NCBI RefSeq assembly: GCF_041260155.1
Contig: NC_091931.1
Span: forward strand, 27,979,654 to 28,043,653
Length of the DNA: 64,000 bases
Source: Ptychodera flava
Taxonomy: Eukaryota > Hemichordata > Enteropneusta > Ptychoderidae
Reading direction: 5' to 3'
Each line of letters opens with the position of its first letter. Position 1 is the stretch's first letter. The notes below the pieces were generated by a model. That model did not search any database. It was not told the DNA's origin and worked only from the letters and a program-made list of their open reading frames with translations. Both the position numbers and the translations under genes were made by a program. Below, one piece after another: positions 11,500 through 26,254 of the stretch.

Positions 11500-12455
11500 T
11501 TGCTTCTGATCGTTGACATTCGATATTCAGCAAAAATGATATGACCCACTATACTATACATTGTTGTCTTTGAGAAAGCTGTGAAATGTTTTTTTCAATA
11601 TTAAATATGTTTCAATATGAAACTAGCAATATCTGTCCATTTATAGACTTTTATCTATTGATATAAATAAACTTGATTAGAATAGGTTGGTTACAAATAC
11701 ATATATGTGTACAAGAAATTTGATATTGGAACTTCACCGCAAATGTTGAATTGTTATACATATTAGCTTATGGGAAAACTTTTGATATTTTTTTACAATG
11801 CAAAACTAGCTGAATCTATGCTTTTACAAACAATTCCCGATTAGGAGTGTTTGAAAGTGCATGCGCAGATGTGAGTAACGAATTCGAATATGATATTAGA
11901 ATTTCACCCAAAAATATTAATTCACTTCCCGTGGTAGTCTATGGGTAAACTATGAAACATTTTCCCTTAAACAAACTTGAAATATCTGTGCATTTAAATG
12001 TATACATGTTGTTAAATAAGACTTTTAGGTTGCGATAAGTTTCTTGACAAACAATAATAGTGCTCTCTTAACAGTTAAAAGCCAGATTATAAACTTTATA
12101 ACTGTTGTCCCTATTTATTTTAAATAACTGATTGTACTTCAAGTAGTTGATGGATTTGTTTATTGTGAAAATGTGTTTTCTTTTCCATCGACTTGTAACC
12201 TGGTATAAAAGTGATTGTTTGTGAAGGTTGAAAAATGTCCCCTGAAAATTCAAAAATCAAATGAGAAATTATAGGTCATATTATTGATATGGACTGTGAT
12301 AAGCAGGGGAGGGTCACTTTTTTGTACATGAAAATTGAGAAGGGTCATTTATTTTCTTGCAAAAACTTTTAAGGGTCACTAAATTTTTGCACGTCGTCAT
12401 TTTGAAAAACACCTACATGTGTACCCCCTGTAATTTTTATCCACTTCCTAATATA
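11500..12455. mobile_element. decayed relative of the 3 kb TTAA element
   Basis: It carries the same roughly 180 bp monomers seen inside 48907-51878 (GAAACTAGCAATATCTGT, then GATATAAATA-ACTTGATTAGA, then TGTACAAGAAATTTGATA). It ends with the same GGGTCACT / CCCCCTGTAATTTTTATCCA edge as the right end of that element. No intact termini or TTAA pair are seen, so this is a truncated old copy. Confidence 0.55.
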
Positions 12456-12464
12456 TGATTGACA

Positions 12465-13990
12465 TTCTCACTTTGCCCCTAGATCCGGCCGTAAAAATAC
12501 AGAAAATACAAAGTAAACTTAAGATGCAATACTTGTCAGAGTTCTAAAGCAATGAATTGTATTATCACGTGGTGCCCGCTCATTTATCCGTCTTGTACAA
12601 ACTGTTTTTTTCGGGTGAAAATTTTGAGATTCGAGTCGACATACTTGCGTCAGCACCAGATTGAACAGCAAAATAGATGCGTGTGAATACCACAAACTCA
12701 GTGTGCCATATGCTTCGGAATATACAAGTATCTGGACTCCGAAATTTCCTCTCAAGGCAGAATATCAACAGTGCTGCTAAGTCAATGAGGTGGAAAGAAA
12801 TACTATAGGCCATATACAGTTGTTTTATCTGCCACGGTGGCAACGCAATAGATGGACCTGACATCTATCAAAACATCTTTGTTTGTCGATTAACAAGCAA
12901 ATTAAATTGACCGAAATTTCTGCCGAGAAACAGAGCTGATGCAATATCCATCAGAACCCTAACTAAATAATACAACGCGAAATAGGCGTCCGGGTTCAGT
13001 AAAGTTCACAAGCAGGTACGCAGACGTAAATATCATAGAAACAAGTGAACAGATACTTTTTTCCTCGTTCTTGACATGCTTGCACGTTCCTCACGGCTGA
13101 AAAGGCGATAGTGTTCTGTTCTGATTTTGCGCAGTCGAGGAAAACGGTGTGGTTTATTGTCCCACCAGTGTGTGCAAGCACAACTTTATCGGTGAACACC
13201 GTGATTTGCTGGTCGGAAGGTTACTGCAGTGATCATGAACAAATTCATTGTTATGGTAAACTAAGCTCCTGCTTCTCATGTTGGCTGCTCGTGTTTGACT
13301 TACGACGAAGACAGTCTGAGAACAGTCTCAGCTTTTTGAATACCAAAAGCGACATTGTGTATGAGAAAAGAAAGGTCATTGCAACGACCTTTGAAGCATT
13401 CTGGTACCAGCATTGGAATAGAAGTCTGTATAGGTAAGCAATTAACACTATCGATTTTCATTGGGAGTCAGTTTTGCGAATTTCGTCTCGATTTTTCTTC
13501 ACTACCTATATCGAGTGGAAATTCGAAGATTCCTTCTTCCGGACATAATCAGCAAATCATTCACAGCGAGGACGCGATCAAAGGAAATCACGGTAATGCT
13601 GCTCTTAACACTTATTACGACGGAAGGGGCCGGCCATGCGCGTCACCGATGACAAAATGGTAAACAGTCACCGCATTTCCTTGGATAGTGAACACTTGCA
13701 GTAATAGGTGAACGACAATGTAGAAGCAATGTGTAAATGGAGGTAGCAGAAACGGAACGGAAATGTGAGCATCTGAAGACGGTATAGATTCTGAATCATA
13801 CGTACAATTCAAAAGAGTTTGTCCATTTCTCTCAAAAGATAATCGATGTTATCAAATCAGAAATAAAAACGGCGCTTTAGATTGTTAGATTTCTCTAAAA
13901 TGTAGTCATTATAGCGAGTTTTTGTTTTGTATTCTTTTATTTCACAATCTATTATACTATTGAGTCAGGTGTTCTAAGGTGTATTTCTCA
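12465..13990 (+). other. intergenic with a possible 5' exon donor for adaptor gene 2
   Basis: A good donor, TAG|GTAAGC, has its exon side ending at 13433, about 2.7 kb upstream of the coding start at 16123. It may close a noncoding first exon. Nothing else supports a gene here. Confidence 0.2.
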
Positions 13991-13991
13991 A

Positions 13992-13992
<1 letters not shown>

Positions 13993-14062
<70 letters not shown>
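13993..14062. repeat. TA microsatellite
   Basis: About 35 uninterrupted TA units abut the left edge of the palindrome at 14074. Confidence 0.95.
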
Positions 14063-14065
<3 letters not shown>

Positions 14066-14073
14066 TTATAAAT

Positions 14074-14230
14074 AATCCCATGGTATTTTTCTCTGTTTGA
14101 CGTCACCGTATACGAGTGTTTTTCGCGGAGCCGTACAACGTCGAGCCTTCGGCCTTCGGCTCGAAGTTGTGCGGCTCCGCGAAAACACGAGTATACGATG
14201 ACGTCAAACAGAGAAAAATGCCATGGGATT
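14074..14230. repeat. long palindrome (foldback), about 157 bp
   Basis: The arms of about 70 bp run from AATCCCATGG to CCATGGGATT. They contain GTTTGACGTCA and TTTTCGCGGAGCCG and have a GC-rich centre with GAGCCTTCGGCC. A near-perfect reverse complement over such length implies a young foldback insertion. Confidence 0.85.
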
Positions 14231-15553
14231 ATATATTTATCACACGAAAAGTCTTCTTATTTTTCTTTTGACGTCGATGGATCAAAATTATCGTGACAAA
14301 TTGCATGAATTTCGTCACGATTGTGTTTTACTTACGCGGATAACTTTCATTTAAAGTGTAAAGCGGCCCGTCACCAAGGAGATACTTTCATTCATAAATC
14401 CCATCAAGCTGAAATTTGATACATCGAATGGTGTCTATACCACCAGACGTACGGATGTGGTCACGTGAACGTGTCAATCATTGTCTCGCGCTGTACAGAT
14501 GCCAACTTGAAGGCTAATCGCCATCGGTGGACATAGTTTCACCGTGTTAGCGACGGATAGCCATAGTATTCAGAGTTATTTAGAATATTTACAAATAGAT
14601 TTATGAAGTAAATGCAACGACACGATCGAAACAGTAATTCTCATTCTCAGATATTCCGTGGCTTTTCAAAATTTTCACACAATTTACGACTTCGGCGAAC
14701 GCGAGAGATTCCCGTTTGATGGCACACTGAGTGTGTACCTCATTGCATGTTTGTGCCCACAACCCTGCCGTCGCGTCACCGGTCTCTGCCGGTGTCAACT
14801 CGTCAATCCCGATCTCGGTCGTCAATGTTTTCCTCTTACGGACTTTGATGTTTGCAGTGACACATATCTCGCCCGTAGATACATCCTAATTTTGTTACTT
14901 GACGGAAACTCTGTTTTGAGTGTTGTCTGAGTCAACTCTCGAAGTACATCGGATTCCACAGCGCTGTGTGTTAACAGCATATGTCTTCGCTACAGCCGTA
15001 CGCCGCGCTGCAAGTTTGATTCCGAGCGAGAATTTACGGATTTTTTGTGCGATGAAGGAAATTTATCGTTGTTAGTCGAATGCCTTTATGCTTGTGCCTC
15101 CTATGTCGCTTTCCCGAAGATTCTACTGTACTCATTTATTCAGTTGAACTTACGTTGAGGTGTAGGTTTCGGTTCTATCGCCAACCGGGATCGCCAGGTA
15201 CGACGTCCACGACTCGACTGGAGCCGCGACGTTACTGAGCCATTAAAATAAAACGATCGACGGTATCTCCATTCGATTCTCGGGAAAAGCTATAGTTTTA
15301 GCGACTCGAAATTTCGTTGGACAAATATGCCTTCTATGTTTCCATGTCTGGATTTCTCGGGTAACCTTTTCGTAAAAACGTCATGAGAGCTAGCACGGTA
15401 TCGATCACAACAAATCTGTCTGTGTCGCGACGCCTGCATGTATGAACGGTACCATGCACGAAAAAGTTCCGGTTGATGACGTACAACAGGGGTAATTCGG
15501 ATTTCTTATCCGTCCTGTTCTACGTCACAAATGGTGGCGATTCGGGCCAGTTC
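14231..15553. other. intergenic, nothing recognised
   Basis: This stretch is comparatively GC-balanced. A 90-residue frame at 14658-14930 has no domain, signal or homologue that I recognise. It may be upstream regulatory DNA of adaptor gene 2. Confidence 0.4.
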
Positions 15554-15554
15554 A

Positions 15555-15594
15555 TTTATATATATAATTATATATATATATATATACAATATAT

Positions 15595-15662
<68 letters not shown>
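15555..15662. repeat. interrupted TA microsatellite
   Basis: A long TA run with a few AATA interruptions. Confidence 0.95.
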
Positions 15663-15667
<5 letters not shown>

Positions 15668-15940
15668 AAGAAATAGGAGGTACGTAACAATTGTATGAAT
15701 CGTGAGGCCTATTACTCATAATATTCATTCTTCTATGGCGATTTTCAGGATTAAAATATCAAACTTCTGTGCAATAAAAATACAAGGATCATAAGAAATA
15801 CAATGATGTAAATAAAGTACAACAGTAGAAATGCACTGAGGAACACTCGACAATGCAACAAGATAAAAAACATACATAGCGCTTTAGATCAGACAGTACT
15901 TAACCGAATCTATTTTGTCTGTTTCAGTGATACTAACTAA

Positions 15941-16049
<109 letters not shown>

Positions 16050-16122
16050 AAATAAGGGCAACAGAATAATCTTCCTGTCAAAATATTGTCTAAGCAATAT
16101 CAACACTTATCAATCGACATCT

Positions 16123-18047
16123 ATGGCCGACAGTGACATTGAAACGACGGCGGCAAATGGACTTGGATGCAACATTTCACCGTCTGAAAGTAATAATTGT
16201 GTTTTACTTATTGTTATCAGCGTACTTATCACAGCTCTTGTGTCAGTGATTTTCTCCATGCTCTTTTTTATCCATTACTTGAGACGCCATCAATCGGAAA
16301 CTTTGTGGACAGCAAACGAAGAAGAAGAGGGACGTGCCTCTGTGACCAGTAATGCCCGTAGTCATGTGATTGAATCCAGCAAATCGCGGCCTATTCGACG
16401 CGGCCGTGACAATGGCGCATTCCAGGCAGACGACGTCTCTGATGCGGCAGGGACGTTCTCAATAGATGCAAAAGGTCGTAACGATAGTAGGAGGTTGTCT
16501 GGTTATGTCAATTTGGACGATATCAAACGTGATATTGTGGGACTCCAGAACCTGAGGAAAGAAGAGCAGTACGATAAACAGTACGGCATGAGGTGGCAAG
16601 AGGGCAAAGTGAATTCCATCGACTACGACATTGCCAGAAGACACGGTCGATGCGAAGGTCGGCGCGGATGACGATGGTCATGAAGCAGCTCCCAGCGTAT
16701 ATCAAGCTGACCGTGCGATCACTGTGCACGACCGGGTGGATACCCGAGTTAATAGCGCTTCAAAAGTGAGAGAGCTGAATAAGTTTGGGACGACAAACTC
16801 GGACAGTTCGAGTCGCAGACATTTCTCAACGTCGCAATCAGATGCCCCAGTGGATCAAGGAGCCAGGTTAGGGAATCAACAAATGCAGTCCGTGCAGACT
16901 TCTGTCGTACCTTTGGATTGGCCAGACGAGGATTACCTTGAATTACAAATTGATCAAGAACCTGGAGAGTACATGAAGTTGGACCGCAATTCCATGAAAA
17001 TCGAAGATGAAGCGTCATGTCCACAGTCAAGCGTCAAATTTAAGCGCCAGAGACTTCTCAGCGCGAAAAACTCACACGGAATTGTCATTCAGGAGACAGA
17101 GATAAAGAGCTCCATCACGGATCAAACATCCAATCAAGCACCCGTGGACATCAACACACGCCGCAGAAACCCAGTTGGCGACTTGACATCGGGGAACACG
17201 CCAGTTCTTGCAACGGAAGAACGAGAAAGTCAAACAGTTCCGAAAAGTCGAAGCACCTCAGCAAAAAGAGCTGCCACAGAAAATACAGACTTGAAACGAA
17301 AAAGTATTGTGGAGATAATTGGTATGTATGAAGGCTCTGGTCATGATTCAAATGACAGTAAGAACAAAACAGAGAACGAGGTCACTCCGAAGTGGAAACC
17401 ACCATCGCAAAGTGGGCGCCATTCCAGAGGGGATGCGCCGGTCTTCAACACTGCAGAAAGCCAATCTTCTCTTGAATCTGACGCTCAGAGCAAAGTTTCT
17501 GCTTCGAAAATGGGGTCCCACAAAATCGCGAACCAGACCACTTCAACGGAGACCGGCCATTGTGTAAAAGGCCAGAATATGGAGTCATCCATCAGGAAAG
17601 CAGGAAGTTACAAATTTTGAAAGCAAATTGCCTGAAGACCAGACACTTCAAGGTCGACAGAAGATAAAAGACACGGTCCATGATGATAATGAATCGCTCA
17701 ACGATAAGCAAAGCCAGACGAAAGAGCAATCGCGTTGGAGAAACTTGAAAGGAACAGTAGACACGGATTTAAAGGCCGTGAACGTCGCAGCTTTAATAGG
17801 TGATTTCGCTAATAAGTCCGACGACAATCACCATGGTGATCATGGATTGGACCACTCAAAAGACGTCAGCACTGTGACCAATCAGGAGGCTGTGACGTCA
17901 CACCAAAAGTCGCGTTCCATGAGAAGAATCGAATCAATGAACACCACTTATGCGAGCAACCTGCAGAAGGGTAAATATTCAAGACCTAGAAGCATAATAA
18001 TCATAGACAAAGACAAACTAACTCACAAAACAGAATGGACCGCTTGA
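16123..18047 (+). CDS. transmembrane adaptor-like protein 2
   Basis: A paralogue of the gene at 3984, again unnamed. It starts at ATG 16123; no nearby upstream in-frame stop is seen, so a longer N terminus cannot be excluded. Residues 1-26 are extracellular with a possible N-glycosylation site (NIS, 17-19) and no signal peptide; about 27-51 form a membrane segment ending YLRRH. Tail motifs include GYVNL (Tyr about 126), DYLEL and EYMKLDRNS, the last aligning with EYMSLNRSS of gene 1. The terminal module occurs twice: IVEIIGMYEG near 17305-17335 followed by KWKPP, and VNVAALIGDF near 17780-17810 followed by SIIIIDKDK near 17990-18016. The reading frame changes near 16630-16640 and again near 17590-17620, each consistent with a plus-one or minus-two indel. 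The conserved motifs on each side show that the three pieces belong together. Likely a membrane-anchored docking protein. Confidence 0.7.
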
Positions 18048-18508
18048 TTTGAGTAGTCAAGTAATCGGAAACTCCGGGAAACAGAAAATGCCGATGCGAA
18101 TTTTGCATGTTTTCTGCATCTTCAAAAACCTTTAAGACGATTTGAAAGTATGAATATAAGCAACTTTAGGAAACACCCCGATTCTTGGGACGCCAGACAA
18201 TATTCAAAGTCTCAGTCTGTATAGGTATAGAAAACATCAGAGGCCACAATGCTGGATAATCAGATACATTATCAGTAGTATGACCTCACACAATTCTAGT
18301 ACAATAGTCTTATATCATACCGATATGTTGAGACTCTATCTGATTGGCCGAGACTTGAAAAAAACCAGTCAGTGCTATATCGTAATATTGCACAGTTGGA
18401 ACAGGCACGAGCTCTCAGCTAGAGAAAATTAACCCTTTTTTGACGTTTCATGCCATATTTATACTTATATGCCATATTTATGCCATTTATTTATATTATG
18501 ATATAATA

Positions 18509-18650
18509 GCAATAAACCACTTCAGAAACGGGTATGCCACTCGATTTTTGACCAGTTCACGACATATATGTGCACTCTCTATAGCGTGGACATATGTCGC
18601 GAACTGGTCAAAATCTTGTGCTATAACCGTCGTTGGGTGTGGTTTATTGC
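18509..18650. mobile_element. GCAATAAACCAC-ended MITE
   Basis: Inverted ends GCAATAAACCAC and GTGGTTTATTGC enclose a second inverted block, TTTTGACCAGTTCACGACAT, matched by ATGTCGCGAACTGGTCAAAA. It is 142 bp with no coding content; the target duplication is not clear. Confidence 0.75.
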
Positions 18651-20294
18651 TTAAAATGCATCATTCTGAGGCTGTTCTCCACGCGTTTAGTATATAACAC
18701 CCCTTCATACAGTAAATGGAAGTCATCAAAATTTCTGTTCGAGGAGCGCACGTTTACAAGTATGAGAAACAGTAAACGAAGTTTTAAACACAGATATGTC
18801 TAGGTGTCTCCCCGAAATCGTAGGGGTAATGGCACTGCTAGCACAACTGACATGAAATGAGTTCTCCGTATTAGGCAAATTCTTGAAAAATTAGACAATC
18901 ACATCTAAAATATTTTGTACTGTTATAAATTTGAACAGTATTCATGACATTGGTTTTCGTTGTACGTGACAATGGATCTGGTACTGTCATAATTTTAATG
19001 TAGATATTGCTATTGACTCTCCATAGAAATATATTAGAGCTTTCACTTTTCATTTACCTACCTGTCTCCTCAGTAGATTATATGTTTGTATCGAATGTTG
19101 TTTTCACTTGTGTAGATGTTGTTCTAGACAGTGAATCCCATCATGTCTGTTGTAGTGTTCTTGACTTTTCTCTCTCGGTGTATATCTTGTGTCAATTTTT
19201 TTCTGTTGGTGAACCTAGTGATGATTGGTCGCGGTCTTGGCCCAGTAGCGGCATGTCATTCATTCGTGTGATACTTGTATACATCTTCAGTGGTTATGCT
19301 TCATTAACTTTGCTCAGACTCCATAAGATTTTACATTTTATCTCATGCATGTGTTCACATACGTGAGCTATTATCGTGCTGATGTCTGTCTGTCTATGTG
19401 TGTGAGTCTGTCTCCGTCTGTCTATCAAGAACTGACCGTCAGATTTGAATCGAAACTGGTATGTTATTTTCTATTTTAGTGGCAAGAACAGATTAATTTT
19501 TGGTAGATGCGGCTTGTATGGTTTACGCGAATCTCAGAAAACTTGATAGTTTTCATGTTTATTCGATATTGACTGAGTCTGACTCGCAATCATCTTAAGA
19601 GGACAATGTACTTGTCCCTTTAAAGCACATGGCCACAATTTTGCAAATAGATCACAAACCTGGCATCTTCAAGGCGCGTTAAAGGGCTGTGGTCGTCCTG
19701 TATACGCACGAGGAAGTTTCTTGCTTACAAACAACAGTTTTGAACAATATTTTGTGAAGTAAGTATACTTCAAGTAGCCGCAAATACATGTCGATTGTCT
19801 CAGCGTTTAACATGGAACGAACCCATTTATGTTGACGTTCAATACTCTATCCAATCCGCAGTTGCCTGAGGCCCACCAATGCGAGTTTTGAGGAAATAAC
19901 AATCGGATACTCAATACTCATAAAAAAGTAAAGCCTGGTCCCCCTTTTTAAAGCTGCTTCAGGGTTTTGAAACGCAGTATTTCATCCTGGTATCTGTGTC
20001 TAATAGTTCAAGAGCCTTTTGAGTACTGCAAGGTGAAAATAGAGAAGAAGAAAAGTAATTTATGACTCTTAAGATGGCGATGCTTCTTTTAAGTTATGTT
20101 ATTAGATAAACGGCCGTACAGGTACTAAATCGAAAAAACCGAGACTGTTTTCAATAATGATGTCATCATGTAAACTTTGTTTCCAAAAGTTATCAACTTT
20201 CTCCAGACTCTTATGGAGGGTAGGCTCGTAAGGACACCAATAATAGACTACGCTTATGTATTGCGTCGAAAACAATTTCATTACTCTAACTGCA
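18651..20294. other. intergenic, nothing recognised
   Basis: The 119-residue frame at 19007-19366 is hydrophobic and T-rich but lacks conserved motifs or splice signals. I see no gene, RNA or repeat that I can support. Confidence 0.4.
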
Positions 20295-20650
20295 TTAAGG
20301 TAGTATGCACCTCGAAAGTGAAAGACTTAAACTTTTGCTCTAACTTTCCAAGGGAATCTTTCAATCATTCTCTTTCAAAATCAAGAATAAAAATAGGGGT
20401 CACCATGATAATTTTGGTACTAGACACAAATAACCCAAGATTTACTGATATTAGAAATTCAAAATGGCCGCCATCCCTGTGTTAACTCTATGGAGAAAAA
20501 TAAAATTTTTCGAATTTCGAAAAACTAAGCCGGTGAAAAGTTTTCTTTCACCAAGAGCTTTAAAATGAACCCCCACATGTGGTATATCAGAAGAGAATTG
20601 TAAAAGTTTGAGAGTCCGAATGTCTGTCCCCGAGGTGCGTTCTACCTTAA
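20295..20650 (-). mobile_element. TTAA-flanked MITE, best-preserved copy
   Basis: TTAA flanks both ends (20295-20298 and 20647-20650). The body begins GGTAGTATGCACCTCGAAAG and ends CCCCGAGGTGCGTTCTACC, giving inverted ends of about 16 bp. The interior contains the AAAATGGCCGCCAT core and a GGGGTCACCATGAT block. TTAA duplication suggests piggyBac-type mobilisation (family knowledge). Non-autonomous, 348 bp body, reverse orientation relative to the copies at 2861 and 62165. Confidence 0.75.
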
Positions 20651-22818
<2,168 letters not shown>

Positions 22819-24325
22819 CATATCAGTGGCACTCACAATCTTCCTTCATTAATATTCATGCACACCTACTTGTCTGTACGCCCACCTACCAACCTTCATA
22901 CACACCTATACATCCACATGCCTACTGACACATATAGAAAGACAAATATGACCAACAGGGAGTAAGGACATGCAATGTATGTAGTGGGATGCCAATATTG
23001 AAACGACATTTTATTGTGTTTACACGGTTATTCCGTGCAGAATGAGTGCTGGTGGGACAGTTTTATCACCTTCGAGAGGGGACGCTCGCTGCACGTTTTC
23101 TCTTTGAAATTATCTTGAGTAGGTTTTATTTAATACAGCGTGGTGGGTCATGTGGTTATCAGTTATCTTCGCCCTTTACTTGTCAGGAATTTTAAAATCG
23201 TACGTCAGACAAAAATGCGATTCTGACTACCGACTTGCACACCACATCTCAAGGGTCATGCCAATCGAGAACCGTTCAAAATTCCATACATTCACATTCT
23301 TACATGACTCTCGAGCTTGAAGTTCTGATCTGCAGATAATTCCCTGTAGGTCTTGTGCCTCCGAAACTCTATTGAAGTATTTAAATCTGCCCTCTAGAGA
23401 AGGGAGATTGTTGTGCTCTCAGAGCGTGTAAAGTGCTTTTGTCATTTGAGAAGCTATGAGCAATCGGGTGTGCTGTGACGGCACGGCAGAATTCGAACAA
23501 ATGAACGGTGACGACTCGTCTGTCGCACACCAGACAGCGGAGAGCGAACTGTCTGCGTCAAATAAATCAATCAATGAAATTACAGAGCACCAAAATTAAC
23601 TCATACAATGGGCTCGATGGTGGAGTACCAAACAAATTAAAAAACACAATAAGACCGGGTTCAAAAGAAGATTTACAACAACTTGTAGGGGGAGGGTAAG
23701 GATAGCTAGTTTTCGATCCTTGATAAAAAGTTTGGGTCATTTAATTTAATTAATTTAATTAATGAGTGGGTGGCGATGGCCATTATTTGAAAATAAAAAG
23801 TATGGGCGCACGTTTTAATGTTAGTATAGAGGGGTTATGACATTAAAAAAACACATCACCATGCCTCCACCATTACTGTTCAGAACACTGGCTCTTTCCA
23901 TTGGCTCGCTCTTTGTCGTGAGCGTACGAACAGCTTGATAAATTGAGAAAATTACGTAAATTTAGAAAGAGCCATAGATATGTTTGCCTATTGTAGGGAT
24001 GCTGTCCTTTGACCTTTGTGCTGTAAAAAAGGTACATTCCTTAAATTCTTCCCTTCAAAGTGTGTAGGAAGAGAAAGTATTGGCCTATACAATCCATTTT
24101 GTATAATCTGCAACATCATTGCTTACAAACTGTAATCCTGGTCAAGACTATTCAGTTTGTCAACATAAAATTGGTCATTAAATACGACCAGGCTGCACTG
24201 TCAAGTTGAACATTAAGATTGTTGATATTAGTTTGGCAAAATATTATATTCTAAAGACAAAATTCCAAGACAAATTCCAATAACGGAAAAACATTATACA
24301 TTGATAGTAGCAAATGGAGTTTCTA
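22819..24325. other. intergenic, nothing recognised
   Basis: Only short frames and a small TTAATTTAATTAATTTAATT run near 23738-23762. Confidence 0.4.
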
Positions 24326-24645
24326 TTAAAGCCGTACGCGCAGCTGTTCCTCGAACGTCATGAAAGAAACTTTAATTGTCTTTCAAATTCAAAGATGAAA
24401 ATCAGGGTTCCATCGTGCAAAGGTTGGTACTGAGGAAAACGTACTAGCTGCAGAAAAGTTGCCAGTATTTGGCCGGTGTCCCTATGTAAAATTAAATTTT
24501 CGATTTCTCACACAAGAAAAGATTATGAAAGCTCCATTCACTCCTCAAGCTTTAACATGTGTTCAGTGGACACGACCAGCAGATCAGAAAAGTCTCTGGC
24601 CAATTTGAGAGTCCCACTTTCTCTCTCCGAGGTGCACTTCATACG
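24326..24645 (-). mobile_element. TTAA-family MITE, decayed copy
   Basis: A TTAA at 24326 precedes a diverged left end, and the right end CTCCGAGGTGCACTTCATACG matches the family terminus. The middle retains TCAAATTCAAAGATGAAAATC and the GAGAGTCCCA edge. It sits directly upstream of the acceptor of adaptor gene 3. Confidence 0.55.
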
Positions 24646-24664
24646 CCCATTTGAAATCTTGTTC

Positions 24665-24685
24665 CTTGTTTGTGCTTCTTTACAG
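24665..24685 (+). other. predicted 3' splice site before adaptor gene 3
   Basis: A TTTGTGCTTCTTTACAG pyrimidine tract with AG ends at 24685, 70 bp before ATG 24756. The same 70 bp spacing is seen between acceptor and ATG in gene 1 (3914 to 3984), supporting a common gene structure. Confidence 0.65.
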
Positions 24686-24755
24686 AAACCTGACAGCCGT
24701 GATTAATTACACCTTTCTGTTCGCGCGTGGCTATCATCAACCCCTTTGGACGAAG

Positions 24756-26254
24756 ATGACGACGACTTTGGCGCCATGTTACACCCAACACTCCGACTGT
24801 GTCGGATGGTCCAGGAACGACAGGGACAGCGTGTCCGGTAGTAACGGTACCCTGCGATTGTAAAGTAGGGGCCTGCTGTTGCGGCCACATTTTTCGTGAC
24901 ACTTCTGATCACAGTGCTCGTTTGCATCCTCGTGTTTTACCTGTACCTAAAACGCCATCGGCGGGACGAGAAAGGAGCTAGCTGGTACCCTGGTGACGAA
25001 AGCGGACCAAACGAAAGCGACACGGAAAGCAAGGGCGGTATCGTAAGTCCTGTCTTCGTTGGCGACGTCACTGATTCGAAAGCGGCGCCAGTCAGTTCAG
25101 CCCTGAAAGGGAACACGGATCAAACAAAGGCAGCAGACAACGCCGGCGAAGATGGCGCACCTACGGGAAGTAAGGTTCTCAGGATGAAAGAAGCAACGCA
25201 AAGCGCAGTTACCAAGATCAAGGCAAGATTTGAGAAGAAACCGCGATCAGACGGGAACACAACAGAGGAAAAAGGCCAGTCGGAAAAAAGAACAAATATA
25301 GGCAACAACAACAATGGGAAGAAACAGGTTGGAGAGAGTAACCTTGACAATAATATTGACAGCGGTTTGTATGAGCAGCCTGCCCCCATGAATGAACCAC
25401 CGGCTAAAACGACTGCGAGCAAGACTCGAAAAGCTGATCGAGACAGTCTCACTGTTTCTACGGAAAAGATTGTGAAAGAAAAGGAGGGAAAAGCCAAGAA
25501 TCCAAAGGACAAAAGAAAGCAACTGACAAGAGCGAGAAGAAAGAGGAGCCGGGCAAAGATAATGGTGTGGCGGAGGACGAACGAACGTACGAAAACATGG
25601 AATTCGGCGACGAAGCTGTGTTCCCTGAAGAAGAACAGCCTAGCTACGTGGTACCGGCTGAGCCGCCGGGAGGCGTTTACGACAAAATCGAAGAAAATCC
25701 GCACGAAGATGACGACAATGAGTACATGGAAATGACAGCTGGGGATGAAGAACATGAGTATATGTGCGCTGATGAGGATTTTAGAAAGTCGTTCGCTGCA
25801 GACGGCCAGCAAGACTACGACGAAACTTATATTATTCCGGAGTCAACGGGGTCGCCTACCGACAAACGCCCGACGCTCGGATCGATCTCGGAAACAAGGA
25901 AGACGATGGCGAACAGCTGCGCAATGTCAGTGTGGCGGCAAGGATCGGCGGTTCGAGAAGAAGGACGGCAAGTCCGACGGCTACGTGAATGTGAGATCTA
26001 GCACGCTTCCCGCCCAATCCCTTTCAAGCTCTCGGGCTCCTCAGCAGTCGACCAACACTACAGCGCGCCCGAAAAGCGTGGATGCTGGTGCCCCAAAATT
26101 GTCTTCTCCATCAGCCAAAAGTGGCCGAGTACTTGTTGGCTCAGGACCTGGAAACAAAAAGATTGTAATTGTAAATAAGAGTGAAAACAGGACAAGCCTG
26201 TGGAAACGAGTCTTACAATGTTTATATAAAAAGACAAATGGCTCAACGCAATAA
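24756..26254 (+). CDS. transmembrane adaptor-like protein 3 (several apparent frameshifts)
   Basis: Third paralogue. ATG 24756 begins MTTTLAPC, echoing MEVTTTG of gene 1. The membrane segment VAATFFVTLLITVLVCILVF is followed by LKRHRR near 24950-24965. The tail has a lysine-rich tract near 25440-25560, then GLYEQP, TYENM (Tyr codon 25588), VYDKI, EYMEM (25723, a YxxM motif of PI3-kinase p85 type), EYMCA and TYIIP. The terminal module is present once: NVSVAARIGG then FEKKDGKSDGYVNV, ending KKIVIVNKSENRTSLWKR. Frames change about five times: twice before the membrane segment (one consistent with an extra G in the GGGG run near 24868-24871), near 25495-25525, near 25850-25880, and near 25950 (a missing T in GGTTCGAG). 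The motif order matches genes 1 and 2 on both sides of each break, so this is one gene, either mis-sequenced or recently decayed. Confidence 0.6.

Noticed and set aside
15473-15676. Frames through TA and TC microsatellites (also 9033, 15884, 22566, 22670, 45525)
   Set aside because: The proteins are simple-sequence translations (IYIYIY, RERERE, SLSLSL) created by the repeats.
25120-25812. 230-codon antisense frame opposite adaptor gene 3
   Set aside because: Its Leu/Phe-rich look is the complement of the Lys/Glu-rich sense tail; no independent evidence.
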